DNA from: WLMZ01 sp038227995
Lineage (GTDB): Bacteria > Actinomycetota > Acidimicrobiia > Acidimicrobiales > Ilumatobacteraceae
Length of the DNA: 64,000 nucleotides
Reading direction: 5' to 3'
NCBI GenBank assembly: GCA_038227995.1
Contig: JBBRPP010000003.1
Coordinates: 227,614 to 291,613 of the forward strand
Part shown: one piece after another, positions 38,280 to 48,300 of the stretch
Layout of the letters: the number at the start of each line of letters is the position of its first letter
Position numbering within the stretch: position 1 is the stretch's first letter
Made by a program: the position numbers and the translations under genes
Notes under the pieces: model-generated
What the model was told of the DNA's origin: nothing
Seen by the model: the letters and a program-made list of their open reading frames with translations, nothing else
The model's database searches: none

Positions 38280-39647
38280 TCAGGCGAGCGCGGCGAGGCG
38301 AGCGAGCCCCGGTTCGGCGACGTCACCCAATCGTTCGGCTGCGGCGCGGACCGCTGGATCATTTACCCGCTCCGGCGTGACACGCGCCGGATTGAGCGCC
38401 ACCTGGTTGGCCCACCTCGCAATGTCCGGCTCGGCGCCGAAGGTCCGCGTCGCGAGGGTTCCACGAGCCTGCATCCGTGCCCAACTCGTCGGGCTGTCCG
38501 GCAGGGCGTTCGCAGGACACAGCCTGTTTCGTTCGCCGTCGTCGTCACGAGTCGCTTCGACGAACCCGGCAAGAGCTGCGCCGAAGCAGGGAAAGCCGGC
38601 GCGAATCGTCTGCAGCCGAATCTTGTCAGGGCTCCAGACAGGGACCATCGGCGGGTACGCCAGGCCTGACGCAGCGCAATGAACCACGAGCGCGTCACGA
38701 GGCAAAGCGACCACGCCGTTCGCGAGGACGATCTCAGCGGTACTGACGTGCTCGATGTGGCCGAGTCGGACGACGTTCTCAACGGTGCGCAACGCGTCGA
38801 GCTCCCACCGTCCCAACGTCGGCGCCTTGGCCATCGACGGAACAACGTCGGTGTCGATCCGGAGCATCACCCCGGCAGCCTCGAGGCGCAAGAACATCTC
38901 GTCGACGGAGTTCGATTCGGCGGCCGCCGACATGATGTCTGCGGCGAGCCCCAGCGCGACCACTGGATCGGGCTGGACCACAGCGCGATCGAGCATCCAC
39001 GGTTCGCGCGGACGAATCCACATGATCCGATCTGCCTCCACGCCATTGGCCAGCAACCACACGATGCCGTCGGTGGCTGTCTTGCCTGACCCGACGATGA
39101 CATAGCTGCTCGACGAGCCGGCCGCCGTACCCAGTTCGTTCACGGCGACGACGCGCACGCCATCGGCGACGCTGAACGGCGGCGGCGTCATCGAAGGGAT
39201 CGTCGGTGCCAGGTACGCGGCGTCGACGACTCGTCGGCGCACGTCGACGCTGGTCGTCTCCCCCGAGACGCGTGACGTGACGAAATGGGATTCGCCGTCG
39301 GAGACGTATTCACTCCCGCCCAGAAAGGTGACGCGTCCGGACCCGATGAATCGGCGGAACAGCACCGAGTCGTAGTAGTGCTGGATCTCGGAACGCCGCG
39401 CTCGCTCCTGCAATCCGGACTCTGGACCCGCCTGTTGTACAGCGCCATCACCAAGCACGGTCGAGGCCACGCCGTAGAACAGCGAAGCCTGGTGGAGTTG
39501 AACGAACGGGTAGGCGTCCTGCCAGTGGCCGCCGGCTGCGTGCCGGCGATCGACGAGCGTGACATGCACATCGGCGTGGTCGATCAGTGCGTCGGTGAAT
39601 GCCATCCCCATTGCACCAGCACCGACCACGAGGTAGTCGGTCTCCAT
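38280..39647 (-). CDS. FAD/NAD(P)-binding oxidoreductase
   Basis: 455 aa. METDYLVVGAGAMGMAFTD is the FAD dinucleotide fold and SSSYVIVGSGKTATDGIVWL the second, NAD(P), fold, an arrangement seen in flavin monooxygenase-like enzymes. No clear Baeyer-Villiger fingerprint is visible, so the reaction is open. An ATG at 39662 is another possible start. Convergent with the CoA-transferase gene, 20 bp between stops. Confidence 0.8.
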   Translation of the reverse strand: METDYLVVGAGAMGMAFTDALIDHADVHVTLVDRRHAAGGHWQDAYPFVQLHQASLFYGVASTVLGDGAVQQAGPESGLQERARRSEIQHYYDSVLFRRFIGSGRVTFLGGSEYVSDGESHFVTSRVSGETTSVDVRRRVVDAAYLAPTIPSMTPPPFSVADGVRVVAVNELGTAAGSSSSYVIVGSGKTATDGIVWLLANGVEADRIMWIRPREPWMLDRAVVQPDPVVALGLAADIMSAAAESNSVDEMFLRLEAAGVMLRIDTDVVPSMAKAPTLGRWELDALRTVENVVRLGHIEHVSTAEIVLANGVVALPRDALVVHCAASGLAYPPMVPVWSPDKIRLQTIRAGFPCFGAALAGFVEATRDDDGERNRLCPANALPDSPTSWARMQARGTLATRTFGAEPDIARWANQVALNPARVTPERVNDPAVRAAAERLGDVAEPGLARLAALA

Positions 39648-39722
39648 CGAACGCACCCTCATCAGGCGTCACCTCTCCGTCGGGCGAGTTGTCATTCTGG
39701 CTGTCCGCTGAACGACACTCGG

Positions 39723-39737
39723 TATACTCAGGGTATA
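39723..39737 (+). promoter_or_regulatory. Promoter/operator of the MazEF-like pair, probably leaderless
   Basis: TATAC and GTATA form an inverted repeat with a 5-bp spacer. The left arm is within a -10-like TATACT (39723-39728), and the right arm runs into the ATG at 39737. Transcription starting 7-9 nt after the -10 would begin at or next to the start codon, so the mRNA is likely leaderless, and a dimer bound here would block the promoter. Confidence 0.5.
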
Positions 39738-39970
39738 TGAAGGCCACCACCGTGAAGATGAGCATCGAAACGAGAGATCGAATCCGGGCGCTCGGCGGCG
39801 ACACCTACGAAGACACGATTGTGGAGGCGCTCGACGCGCTGGAAGCGAATCGATTCTGGGGACGAGCCGAAGCGGCAGCCGAATGGCGCAAGTCGCTGAA
39901 CGATGAGCAGCGCAAGCAGTTCAGCGATCGCGAAGCTGAGATCGACGAAGCATTTGACCGACTCGGATGA
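39737..39970 (+). CDS. Antitoxin of a type II TA pair (RHH/MazE-like)
   Basis: 77 aa: MKATTVKMSIETRDRIRALG resembles the ribbon-helix-helix DNA-binding start of VapB/MazE-type antitoxins, and the acidic C-terminal helix (DEQRKQFSDREAEIDEAFDRL) is the likely toxin-neutralising part. The stop overlaps the toxin start (ATGA). A palindrome covers its promoter, matching autoregulation. Confidence 0.82.
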   Translation: MKATTVKMSIETRDRIRALGGDTYEDTIVEALDALEANRFWGRAEAAAEWRKSLNDEQRKQFSDREAEIDEAFDRLG

Positions 39971-40260
39971 TCGAGACCGGTGACATCTACATCGCCGATC
40001 TGAACGACGAAGTCCGAAGGCGTGTCCTGGTGATTTCGAATGCTCGCTTCAACACCCTCTCGAATCGGGTGCTGGTCGCACCCGAGTGCCCGATCGATCC
40101 GGACGCAGTCCAGTTTCCATGGATGGTGCCGATCGACGGCGCTGTCTACGCCGTCAATTTGCTGCGGAGTCTCTCCGCCGATCGTCTCCTCGACAGGATC
40201 AGTCGAGCTCCGGCCGATGCGATGCGCAGTGTCCGGCAAGCGCTCCTGCACATCACGTGA
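39967..40260 (+). CDS. MazF/PemK-like toxin (endoribonuclease)
   Basis: 97 aa, small SH3-like barrel: ETGDIYIADLNDEVRRRVLVISN at the start is the MazF/CcdB-type signature, followed by RVLVAPECPI and a C-terminal SLSADRLLDRISRAP. MazF toxins cut mRNA at short motifs. The usual R in the first loop is present; specificity is not predictable. Translated together with its antitoxin. Confidence 0.82.
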   Translation: MIETGDIYIADLNDEVRRRVLVISNARFNTLSNRVLVAPECPIDPDAVQFPWMVPIDGAVYAVNLLRSLSADRLLDRISRAPADAMRSVRQALLHIT

Positions 40261-40330
40261 CAGCGAGCGACAAGGACGGCGAGGTCCTCAGGGGACGTTG
40301 AACGCGGCGGCTTGAATGAATGTGTTGCAG

Positions 40331-40403
40331 TGGGCGCAGAGGGACTCGAACCCCCGACCGATGCCTTGTAAGGGCAGTGCTCTACCAACTGAGCTATGCG
40401 CCC
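40331..40403 (-). tRNA. tRNA-Val (anticodon TAC)
   Basis: On the minus strand: acceptor stem GGGCGCA pairing TGCGCCC plus discriminator A, D arm GCTC-AGTTGGTA-GAGC, anticodon arm with loop CTTACAA (anticodon TAC, reading GTA), T arm with GGTTCGAGTCC. 73 nt, CCA not encoded. All four arms pair. Confidence 0.95.
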
Positions 40404-40491
40404 GCGAACGGGAGACGTGAGCCTACTTGCCGTCTCCGAATGAGGGAACCGAGATCCACCGAATCGGCAGCGCAGACAACTACGGTTCGCG

Positions 40492-40926
40492 GTGATGACG
40501 TTGCGTCCAGGTGGCTTCGACAGCGACGACATCGTTCGTCGTTACCGCGATCTCGCCGAGGCTGCCGGCCTCCACTCGTTCGATGCGACCACCATGACCG
40601 CCGACGAATGGGACGAGTTGGACGACCTCGGTGACGGCTCGTCCGATGTGGATCAGCTCGGTCCCTACGACGTCGCGGCGGCAGCGCTCGAACAGCAGGC
40701 CTTCCACATCCAGCTGAGCCAACTGAACGAACCCGATCGCGCCGCGCTCGTCGCTCGCCTCGATGTCACCGAAATACCCGTCGGCGACGACGAAAATCGC
40801 GACCCGTCGAACGAGTTGAGCCGGCTGCGCAAACGCCGAATCGAGGATCAAGTGCTCGGCAAGCTGCGCCACCCAAGCCTCACTCGTTTGTGGCACGGCG
40901 GCCAGCGAAAGAACTCCACCGCCTGA
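40492..40926 (+). CDS. Hypothetical acidic protein
   Basis: 144 aa, not recognised. Acidic N-terminal two thirds (ADEWDELDDLGDGSSDVDQL) and a basic end (LRKRRIEDQVLGKLRHPSL, WHGGQRKNS). No TM or signal. Starts at GTG 40492 or ATG 40495, between tRNA-Val and the convergent inositol-phosphatase gene. Codon use looks like the neighbours, so probably a real gene. Confidence 0.6.
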   Translation: MMTLRPGGFDSDDIVRRYRDLAEAAGLHSFDATTMTADEWDELDDLGDGSSDVDQLGPYDVAAAALEQQAFHIQLSQLNEPDRAALVARLDVTEIPVGDDENRDPSNELSRLRKRRIEDQVLGKLRHPSLTRLWHGGQRKNSTA

Positions 40927-40945
40927 CGACCCATCCGCTCGATCG

Positions 40946-41689
40946 TCAGGGGAACGAACGCCGAGCCGCGACCATCGCGGCCAACAGTTCGGCGGTGGCG
41001 GCCGCGACCGGGGTGCGCTTCAGCGCGGGATCGCGCACCAGCAGATCGCGACCGAGACCATCGACGACGGATGCTCCCGCTTCGGCGCAGACCAACATTC
41101 CACCCGCGTAGTCCCACACACCATGCGCATCGACGTTGCAGTCGATGAAGCCGTCGAGCGCGCCAGCGGCCACCAGACAGAGATCCAACGCCGACGCTCC
41201 GAGCGCACGGAACTGACGCCAGCCGAGATGTCTGGGCGGCAACCCGCTGAGCCCCACGAAGGCGTCGGACAGATCACGACAGCCACTCGCGGTCAGGCGG
41301 ACACCGTCGCACCAAGCTCCCCCGCCACGAGTCGCCGTATACGACACGCCGCTGGCTTGATTCCGCACCAGCGCGACCGCCGGTCCGTCGTCATCCACGA
41401 GGCACAGCGACGTCGCGTACCACGGAACGCCGTGGCTGGCATTGGTCGAACCATCCAGCGGATCGACGATGACCAGCGTGTCACCACCACGCATCGTCAG
41501 TCCACTCTCCTCCGACAACACGCTGAGGCCGGCGCCCGCCAACGCGTCGAGGACGATCTGGTCCGCGACGAGATCGACCGAATACTGACCGTCGCGGACT
41601 CCGGATGGGCCCCAATCGCTGTTCGCACGCAGCGCCGAACCGACGGCATCGGCGATCGAACCAAACAGGGCTGCCACGTCCGCATACAT
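40946..41689 (-). CDS. Inositol monophosphatase-family protein
   Basis: 247 aa Mg-dependent phosphatase. LSEESGL supplies the first metal Glu, IVDPLDGSTNASHGVPWYA is the IMPase signature, and GVWDYAGGMLVCAEAGA the second. Substrates in the family include inositol-1-phosphate, histidinol phosphate and PAP. PIM lipids need inositol, but the gene is far from pimB and linkage is only conceptual. Confidence 0.89.
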   Translation of the reverse strand: MYADVAALFGSIADAVGSALRANSDWGPSGVRDGQYSVDLVADQIVLDALAGAGLSVLSEESGLTMRGGDTLVIVDPLDGSTNASHGVPWYATSLCLVDDDGPAVALVRNQASGVSYTATRGGGAWCDGVRLTASGCRDLSDAFVGLSGLPPRHLGWRQFRALGASALDLCLVAAGALDGFIDCNVDAHGVWDYAGGMLVCAEAGASVVDGLGRDLLVRDPALKRTPVAAATAELLAAMVAARRSFP

Positions 41690-41751
41690 CGCATGCAGGG
41701 TAACCTCGCGTTGTCGTCCGCTCGGCGATCCGTTTGTCGGAAAGGTTCACG

Positions 41752-42321
41752 TTGGCTGTCATCGATGTCGCAGGATTCATCGCCGATGTCAAAGGCCATG
41801 CCATTGACCATGGCTTTCACGTGCACGACGAGCGCCACTTCGTCGAGACGTACTCGCTGCGCCAGCTGTGGGAAGTCGATCTCCACCCTGAAGAAGCCTG
41901 CAGCGGCCCGATCGACCTCCACCTCTCGCTCGAAGTCGATCCTCGGGCGTTGCTCGGGTTCGAAGACGAGGTCATGAAGATGGAAGACCCCGACGACACG
42001 CCACCGAGTGGGTTCGCGTTCCCCGTCCACTTCACGTGGACGCTTCCTCCGCTACCGCTGCCGCCCGATCTCTTGATCCTGGCCACCGAACTGGCCGGCG
42101 TCGGCGGCATGGACCTGCCGCTCGAAGTGTCGGCGATCGACTCGTTCGCCAGTGTCACCGACGCGCCCGAACGGTCGCTGTCGATCGTGGCGCGGTTGTC
42201 GATCGAACTCGCCGACGTCTATGCCAGCGCCGACGAACCACTGTGCGCAACCCTCGATCGATGCAAGGACGTCAGCCTGTTCCTGCTCGAGAAGGCGCCG
42301 ATCTGGCTCGACGAGCTGTAA
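41752..42321 (+). CDS. Hypothetical conserved-looking protein (189 aa)
   Basis: Not recognised. Starts at TTG 41752, six nt after the ribosome-binding-like GGAAAGG; the TTG at 41734 would give 195 aa but has no such site. Mixed alpha/beta, acidic, no TM: AVIDVAGFIADVKGHAIDH, PIDLHLSLEVDPRALLGFED, FPVHFTWTLPPLPLPPDLL, FLLEKAPIWLDEL. Divergent from the inositol-phosphatase gene. Confidence 0.68.
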   Translation: MAVIDVAGFIADVKGHAIDHGFHVHDERHFVETYSLRQLWEVDLHPEEACSGPIDLHLSLEVDPRALLGFEDEVMKMEDPDDTPPSGFAFPVHFTWTLPPLPLPPDLLILATELAGVGGMDLPLEVSAIDSFASVTDAPERSLSIVARLSIELADVYASADEPLCATLDRCKDVSLFLLEKAPIWLDEL

Positions 42322-42404
42322 GGCCCAACCCACCGAGAACGACGGATTCCCGGTGCGGCTAAATTCGGCAGTACGCTCACCTTCTTCATCGGAAAGGCAA
42401 CACC

Positions 42405-42644
42405 ATGCGCGTGCGGGAATTGATCGACATCTTGAGGGACCAGCCTCCGGACGCGGAGGTCGAGCTCGCCGTGGTTGCACCCGTCGAGGACGACAACGAA
42501 GACATCACCGTCGACCGCTACTCGGTCGAAGGCGTCTTGCCGTGGGAAGACGAGGGTGACGAAGGAGTCGTCATCTGGCTCGTCGGCGGCGAGGACGACG
42601 ATGTGGATTCGTTCCTCGATGCGATCGAAGAACACGAAGACTGA
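42405..42644 (+). CDS. Small acidic hypothetical protein
   Basis: 79 aa with ATG 42405 after GGAAAGG at 9 nt. Very acidic: MRVRELIDILRDQPPDAEVE, VVAPVEDDNEDITVDRYSVE, WLVGGEDDDVDSFLDAIEEH. The opening helix plus strand resembles short conserved proteins with the RELIDxLxxxPPDAEV pattern, of unknown role. Probably monocistronic; the same GGAAAGG box precedes the gene upstream. Confidence 0.72.
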   Translation: MRVRELIDILRDQPPDAEVELAVVAPVEDDNEDITVDRYSVEGVLPWEDEGDEGVVIWLVGGEDDDVDSFLDAIEEHED

Positions 42645-42674
42645 ACGCTCCGCATCACCGCTGACGCACGGGCC

Positions 42675-43511
42675 TCAGCGAACGTGAAGCTGATGCTTCC
42701 TGACGAGGTCGAGAGCGACCACGTCGGTTCCCGCCAACGCCCGGGTCTCGTCGTTGTCGACGGCCAGCCAGACGGCTGCGGCGGCAGGAATCTCGGCTGA
42801 CTGACCCGTTGGTTCTGCGCCCGTCTTGGCGGCCCGTGCCCGCCCGACTTCGGTCAGGACGTGACCCGGGTTGAGGTTGTAGGCGCGGATGCCTCGCTTG
42901 CCGAACTCGGAGTGCAGCACGCCGGCGGTCCGATGTGCGCCACCCTTGGCGATGGCGTACGCCAGGCCCCAGCCACCTTCGCCGAACGGGGCTCGTGGCG
43001 ACAAGGTCGCGGCACCGGAGGTGAGGTGGATGATGGCACCGTCGCCACGTTCGAGCATGCCGGGCAGTACCGCCTGGATCATCAGCAGCGGCGTGATCGC
43101 ATCGGCGGCGACCACGCGATCGACGAGGTCGAGGTTGGTCGCCATCACTCGATCGTTGATCCCAGGGCCGATGTAGATCGCGTTGTTGACGAACACGTCG
43201 ACGCGACCGTACGCCGCCACCATCTGCTCCGCGGCCGCAGCAACCACGGCTCTATCCGTGAGATCGAGCGCGACGCTGACGCATTGGCGACCCAGAGCCT
43301 CGACGTCGGCAACCAATGACGGCAGGCCGCCCGGAAGCGCAACCCCCGCCTCGGGATCACCCTGCGTCGTGCCGAGGAACGAACTCGAATCACCGGTCGT
43401 CGACCGAGCCGTCACGACCAGGTCGTAGCCGATCTCGGCCAGGCCGATTGCGGTCGCCCGACCGATCCCCCGGCTGGCACCCGTGACGACGGCAACTTTG
43501 CGATCTCCCAT
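42675..43511 (-). CDS. Short-chain dehydrogenase/reductase
   Basis: 278 aa. VAVVTGASRGIGRATAIGLAE, VFVNNAIYIGPGIN, active-site HLTSGAATLSPRAPFG with a later YAIAKGGAHRTAG supplying Tyr and Lys, and IRAYNLNPGHVLTEVG. An inserted loop after strand 2 (TTGDSSSFLGTTQGDPEAG) is longer than usual. ATG 43511; upstream codons are in the gap to the divergent EVE gene. Confidence 0.88.
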   Translation of the reverse strand: MGDRKVAVVTGASRGIGRATAIGLAEIGYDLVVTARSTTGDSSSFLGTTQGDPEAGVALPGGLPSLVADVEALGRQCVSVALDLTDRAVVAAAAEQMVAAYGRVDVFVNNAIYIGPGINDRVMATNLDLVDRVVAADAITPLLMIQAVLPGMLERGDGAIIHLTSGAATLSPRAPFGEGGWGLAYAIAKGGAHRTAGVLHSEFGKRGIRAYNLNPGHVLTEVGRARAAKTGAEPTGQSAEIPAAAAVWLAVDNDETRALAGTDVVALDLVRKHQLHVR

Positions 43512-43559
43512 CCGGCCGAACCTACTCGTCGACCATGGTGGCAATTAGATTGGGCCGCC

Positions 43560-44021
43560 ATGTCCCACTGGTTGTTCAAGTCAGAACCTGACGCCTTCAG
43601 CATCGACGATCTCCGCAAGGCGAAGACCACGATCTGGGACGGCATTCGCAACTATCAAGCGCGCAACTACCTGCTGTCGTCGCAGGTCGGCGACACGGTG
43701 TTCTTCTACCACTCGAACGCGAAGCCACCGGGCGTCATCGGGTTGGCCAAGATCGTGAAGACGAACGTGGTCGACCCGACGCAGTTCGACGAGACGTCGC
43801 ACTACTACGACCCGAAGAGCAAGAAGGACAGCCCGACGTGGCACACCGTCAAGGTGCAGTTCGTGGAGAAGTTCCCGAACCTGATCTCGCTCGACGAGCT
43901 GAAGGACACGTTCTCGGGCGACGATCTGATGGTCGTCCGCAAGGGCATGCGCCTGTCGGTGACGCCGGTCGACGATTCGGTGGCGTCGAAGCTGATCGAG
44001 CTCGGCCGCGGAGCGAGCTGA
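43560..44021 (+). CDS. EVE-domain protein (thymocyte nuclear protein 1-like)
   Basis: 153 aa, single EVE domain of the PUA-like fold: HWLFKSEPDAFSIDDL, WDGIRNYQARNYL, GDTVFFYHSN and PPGVIGLAKI are the standard sequence blocks. EVE proteins are thought to bind modified DNA or RNA bases. Three bp separate it from the SDR gene downstream, so the two share a transcript. Confidence 0.92.
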   Translation: MSHWLFKSEPDAFSIDDLRKAKTTIWDGIRNYQARNYLLSSQVGDTVFFYHSNAKPPGVIGLAKIVKTNVVDPTQFDETSHYYDPKSKKDSPTWHTVKVQFVEKFPNLISLDELKDTFSGDDLMVVRKGMRLSVTPVDDSVASKLIELGRGAS

Positions 44022-44024
44022 GCA

Positions 44025-44921
44025 ATGACCGCCGACATCCGGTTCGACGGACAGGTCGTCATCGTCACGGGCTCGGCTCGCGGGTTGGGGCGTGAGCACG
44101 CGCTCCTGCTCGGTGCACGCGGGGCCACGGTCGTCGTCAACGACGTCTCCCAGACCCACATCGATCGGACGGTCGCCGACATCGTCGACGCAGGGGGTTC
44201 GGCGCACGGACATCTCGCGTCGGTGGCTGACCCGGCCGACGCCGCCGCGTTGGTCAACGCGACACACGAGCGTTTCGGCCGCCTCGACGCCATCCTCAAC
44301 AACGCCGGCGCCGGCGGGCCGACCGGACCGATCGACACCATCGATGACGAGACCCTGCACAAGATCGTCGACTCGCACCTGCTCGGCTCGTTCAATGTCG
44401 CTCGAGCGGCGTGGCCGATCATGGTTGCGGCCAACGGTGGACGAATCGTCTTCACGTCATCGGGCAGCTCGATGGGCGCGGCGGGAATGCCGGTGTACTC
44501 GATGGCCAAGGCCGGGCTGTGGGGACTCACGCGTTCGCTCGCGGTCGAGGGCGCGCCGCACAACATCCGGGTCAACGCCATCCTGCCGATGGGCTACACG
44601 CGAGCCGCGTCTCTCAACCCGAATGAAGACACCCGCAAGTGGATGGAGGACTTCTTTCCGCCCAAGCTCGTCGCGCCGGCCGGCGCGCTGCTGTGCCATC
44701 CCGATTCACCGTGCACCGGCGAGTTGTTGAGTACCGGTGGCGGACGCGTCGCCCGCATCGCGACGGTCGGCGTCCCCGGCTTCAACGCCGGCGACGAACT
44801 GACCATCGAAGCGCTCCGTGATCGGTGGTCAGAGGTCATGGACATGGCCGGATCGAAGCCGCTGATGATGGGTCGCGAGGAGCTCGCGTTCTGGCCCGAG
44901 CAGGGGCCCGTCGCCTACTGA
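44025..44921 (+). CDS. SDR, hydroxyacyl-CoA dehydrogenase (MFE-2)-like
   Basis: 298 aa. VVIVTGSARGLGREHALLLGARGATVVVND is close to the dehydrogenase domain of peroxisomal multifunctional enzyme 2; ILNNAGAGGPTG, TSSGSSMGAAGMPVYSMAKAG (Ser, Tyr, Lys) and IRVNAILPMGYTR follow. The C-terminus lacks the hydratase part. Possibly acts in fatty acid or steroid side-chain breakdown; inferred. Confidence 0.86.
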   Translation: MTADIRFDGQVVIVTGSARGLGREHALLLGARGATVVVNDVSQTHIDRTVADIVDAGGSAHGHLASVADPADAAALVNATHERFGRLDAILNNAGAGGPTGPIDTIDDETLHKIVDSHLLGSFNVARAAWPIMVAANGGRIVFTSSGSSMGAAGMPVYSMAKAGLWGLTRSLAVEGAPHNIRVNAILPMGYTRAASLNPNEDTRKWMEDFFPPKLVAPAGALLCHPDSPCTGELLSTGGGRVARIATVGVPGFNAGDELTIEALRDRWSEVMDMAGSKPLMMGREELAFWPEQGPVAY

Positions 44922-44974
44922 GCCACGCGCCGGCGACCCGATGCGCTCGCTGACGGCGAAGCAGTGGCGTCGTG

Positions 44975-45139
44975 TCAGTCGCCGCCCGTTGAGTCCGACC
45001 ATGACGGCGGCGCCGCCTCGGGCCGATACAACAGCGACGCGAGGCGTTCGGCCGCGATCACGTAGTGCGCGGGACAGCACTGACAGACGCCCAGTCTGCG
45101 TGAACCCGGCTTGCCGCAGCCGCGGAATTCGCACTCCAT
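44975..45139 (-). CDS. Small Cys-rich protein (54 aa)
   Basis: ATG 45139 gives MECEFRGCGKPGSRRLGVCQ followed by CC-x-A-H and a short helix (IAAERLASLLYRP). Five Cys and a His in 25 residues suggest a metal-binding knuckle. It is divergent from the GGDEF/EAL gene. Unrecognised and short, so existence is likely but not certain. Confidence 0.5.
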   Translation of the reverse strand: MECEFRGCGKPGSRRLGVCQCCPAHYVIAAERLASLLYRPEAAPPSWSDSTGGD

Positions 45140-45318
45140 ATGTGGATAAATCGGCACGAAGCATGCGGACTTGAATCGGACCGATCCGCAGCGGATTTCA
45201 CTCTGCTCGATCGAGCGACAAATTGCCGCTTGAGCTGGGCCGCTGTTGCGCCGATAGATCTGGTGGACAGTGGCGGCGGGCAACCGACGCCGAGACGGTG
45301 AACAGAGAGTGGGCACGG

Positions 45319-48300
45319 ATGCCGAAGGACGTCGCACAAGGGCGCGCTGCACCCGCGTCGCCGCACCGTTTTGGCATTCACTCGCTGTCGGGCCGCATGC
45401 TCGTGTTGTTGCTCGTTCCGCTGGTGGTCACGCAGTTCCTGGTTTTCGGCGATCTCGGTCAACGCCGGTCGGCGGCGGCAGAGGCGGCACAACTGGTGCG
45501 TCGAATCGGCCTGATGAGCAACGCCGGATCCATCTACGGACCAGCAGCGTTCGAGGAGATGACCTCGCTCGGGCTCGCGACGGTCGATCAACTCGGTGTC
45601 GATCGGTCGGTGGTCGCCACCGCCCTCGGGTTCGACTACCAGCCATACCTCACTCGCTCACGGTCTCAGCTCGACCGTGCCCTCGACGTCCTCGCTGACA
45701 CTTACGGCAGCGTCGTGCTGGCCGACGGTCACACCGTCGCCGAACGGATGGGTGACCTGCGGATCGCGCTGTCGGCACAACGAACCCTGCTCGATCAGCA
45801 CCGCGCCACGTCGCCCGACATCACCGGTGCGATCGCCGGTGTGACCGATCTCGTCGACGAATTGGTGAGGTCGACGCAGCGCGGCTTGGCAACGGCCAAG
45901 GACGCCGACGTCGCGGCCATCGCGAACGAATCACTGCGGCTTGTGTCGATGCTGCAAGCGGTCACCACCGAAACTCGAGCGAACGCTGCCGGACTCGGCG
46001 CTCTGAACGGGGCGCGCCCGTCATCCGAGGCGCTCGGCGCATCAGGCGTCGCCCAGTTCACCATCCAGCAGTACGGCGCATTGATCACGAGCCAGCCGTC
46101 CGGCGCGGCAGCGTGGCAGCGGTTCGTCAGCAGTGCGCCGTTGAGTGCGTACGACCAGATCCGGCCACAGATTGCCCAGGCCCTCGCCCAACGTACGCAG
46201 GTGGAAGCCACCGTCAACGCCAGTGGCCAACCAGCACTCATCACCGACCCGGCGTTGATCCGCCAGTTCGCCCAGATCCTGCAGGTCTCGTTCGATCGCC
46301 TCGAAGCATTCGAACGGTTCGCGACGACTCGATTCGCCAATCTCACGTCGCACGCGACATCGATCGGCGAGCACGCAGACCACAGCGTGACGATGTGGAT
46401 CGCGTTGCTCGTGATCGACACGCTCGTCAGCCTCGTCCTGCTCGCGCTGACGCTGTTGACGACGCTACGGCCGCTGCGACGTCTCACAGCGCGCGCCCTC
46501 GATGTCGGTCGCGGCCAGATTCCTGCCGATCCCCTGCCGGTCAGCGGGCCATCCGATGTGCGCGCAGTCACCGTCACGTTCAACACGATGGTCAACACCC
46601 TCGCGAGCTTCGAGTCGCAGCTGGCCGGGCTCGCTGCCGGACAGGAGTTGGTGCCGGCCGCCGACGCAGTGACGCCGGGATCGTTGGGCGAGTCGTTGCG
46701 CGGGTCGGTTCGGCATCTCTCCGACGTCACCACTCGGTTGCGCGAAAGCGAAGCACTCGCGACCGCGATCGTCGACACGGCCAACGATGCGATCTGGACC
46801 ATCGATCAATCCGGACGCGTGCTCTCGGCCAACGCTGCCGGGGAGCGAATCCTCGACATTCCCGCCGACCTGCAGGTGGGCAGCCGCCTGCAACTGCTGT
46901 TCGGTGGTCGGCCGGAGGTCATCGAACTGTCGGGCGAGATGCAGTTCAAGCGCGCCGACGGCACAACCGTGCACGCGCTCATCTCGCAGAGCGAGGTGCG
47001 GGTCGAGAACCGCGTGCTGCACGCCGTGTTCGCCCGCGACATCTCCGAGCGCAAGCGACTCGAGGAGCGGCTGGTCTACCAAGCCCATCACGACATGTTG
47101 ACGGGTCTGCCGAACCGCCTGGCAACGATCGAGCATCTCGACGAGACGCTGCGCCGATCGATGGAGGCCCAGCGGCCTGTCGGCGTTCTCTTCATCGACC
47201 TCGACGGTTTCAAAGCGATCAACGACGGCCGCGGTCACGCCAGCGGCGACCAGTTGCTGCGCGAGGTAGCCCGTCGGTTGCGCCGCGGCCTTCGCGACAC
47301 GGAGTTCGTCGGACGACTCGGCGGCGACGAGTTCCTTGTTGTCACCGAGGGCCTCGATCTGCCCAACCTGATCACGTTGGGTCACCGCCTGATCCTTGCG
47401 CTGGCGCAACCGTTCCAGGCAGGCGAGGACCTGTTCGTCGTGTCCGCCACCGCCGGCGCAGCGCTGTCGACGCAAGATCTCGACGGGCTCGAGCTGATTC
47501 GCCAGGCTGACGTCGCCGTCTATCACGCGAAGAGCCACGGCCGCGGCCGGCTGGTGGTCTTCGACGACGCACTGCAAGTCGCCGTCGCGGCCAACGCCGA
47601 GATCGAGATCGCGCTGCGCGGCGCGATCATGTCGAACGAGCTCGAACTGCACTTCCAACCGGTACTCGATCTCCGCACGGGTGAGGCGTGGGGCGCTGAG
47701 GCCCTCGTGCGCTGGAATCGACCCGGCTATGGCCAGCTGGCACCCGACAGCTTCATCCCGGTTGCCGAGAAGACGAGTCTCATCATCGACCTCGACCGGT
47801 GGGTGATTCACCAGGCGCTGCGCACGCTTGCGGCCTGGCAACGCGATCCGGCTCGGCGTGACCTCCACCTCGCGGTGAACGTCTCCGGCCGCCACTTGAC
47901 CGAAGGCGATCTCGTCGGTTGCCTGAGGGCCGCCGTCCTCGACACCGGCGCCGATCCGTCGAAGCTCGAGCTCGAGATCACCGAAACCCATCTGCTGGCC
48001 GATCTGGACCGGGCCAACGGGGTGCTTCGCACGCTGCGCGAATGGGGCATCGACGTCGCGGTGGACGACTTCGGTACGGGCTACTCGTCGATGAGCTATC
48101 TGCGTGAGCTGGAGATCGACACGATCAAGATCGACCGCGTCTTCGTCGCCCGCACGCAGGTGGCGGGTTACGACCGCACGATCGTCGAGGTGCTCTTGCA
48201 GCTTGCGGCGGCACTCGGTCTCAATGTCGTCGCCGAAGGCGTCGAGACATCGGAACAACTCGACTTCCTGCAGGACGAGAACTGCAACCGCGTTCAGGGC

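Noticed and set aside
39737..40260. Assigning VapBC to the TA pair
   Set aside because: The toxin has a MazF/PemK-like barrel start and no PIN aspartates.
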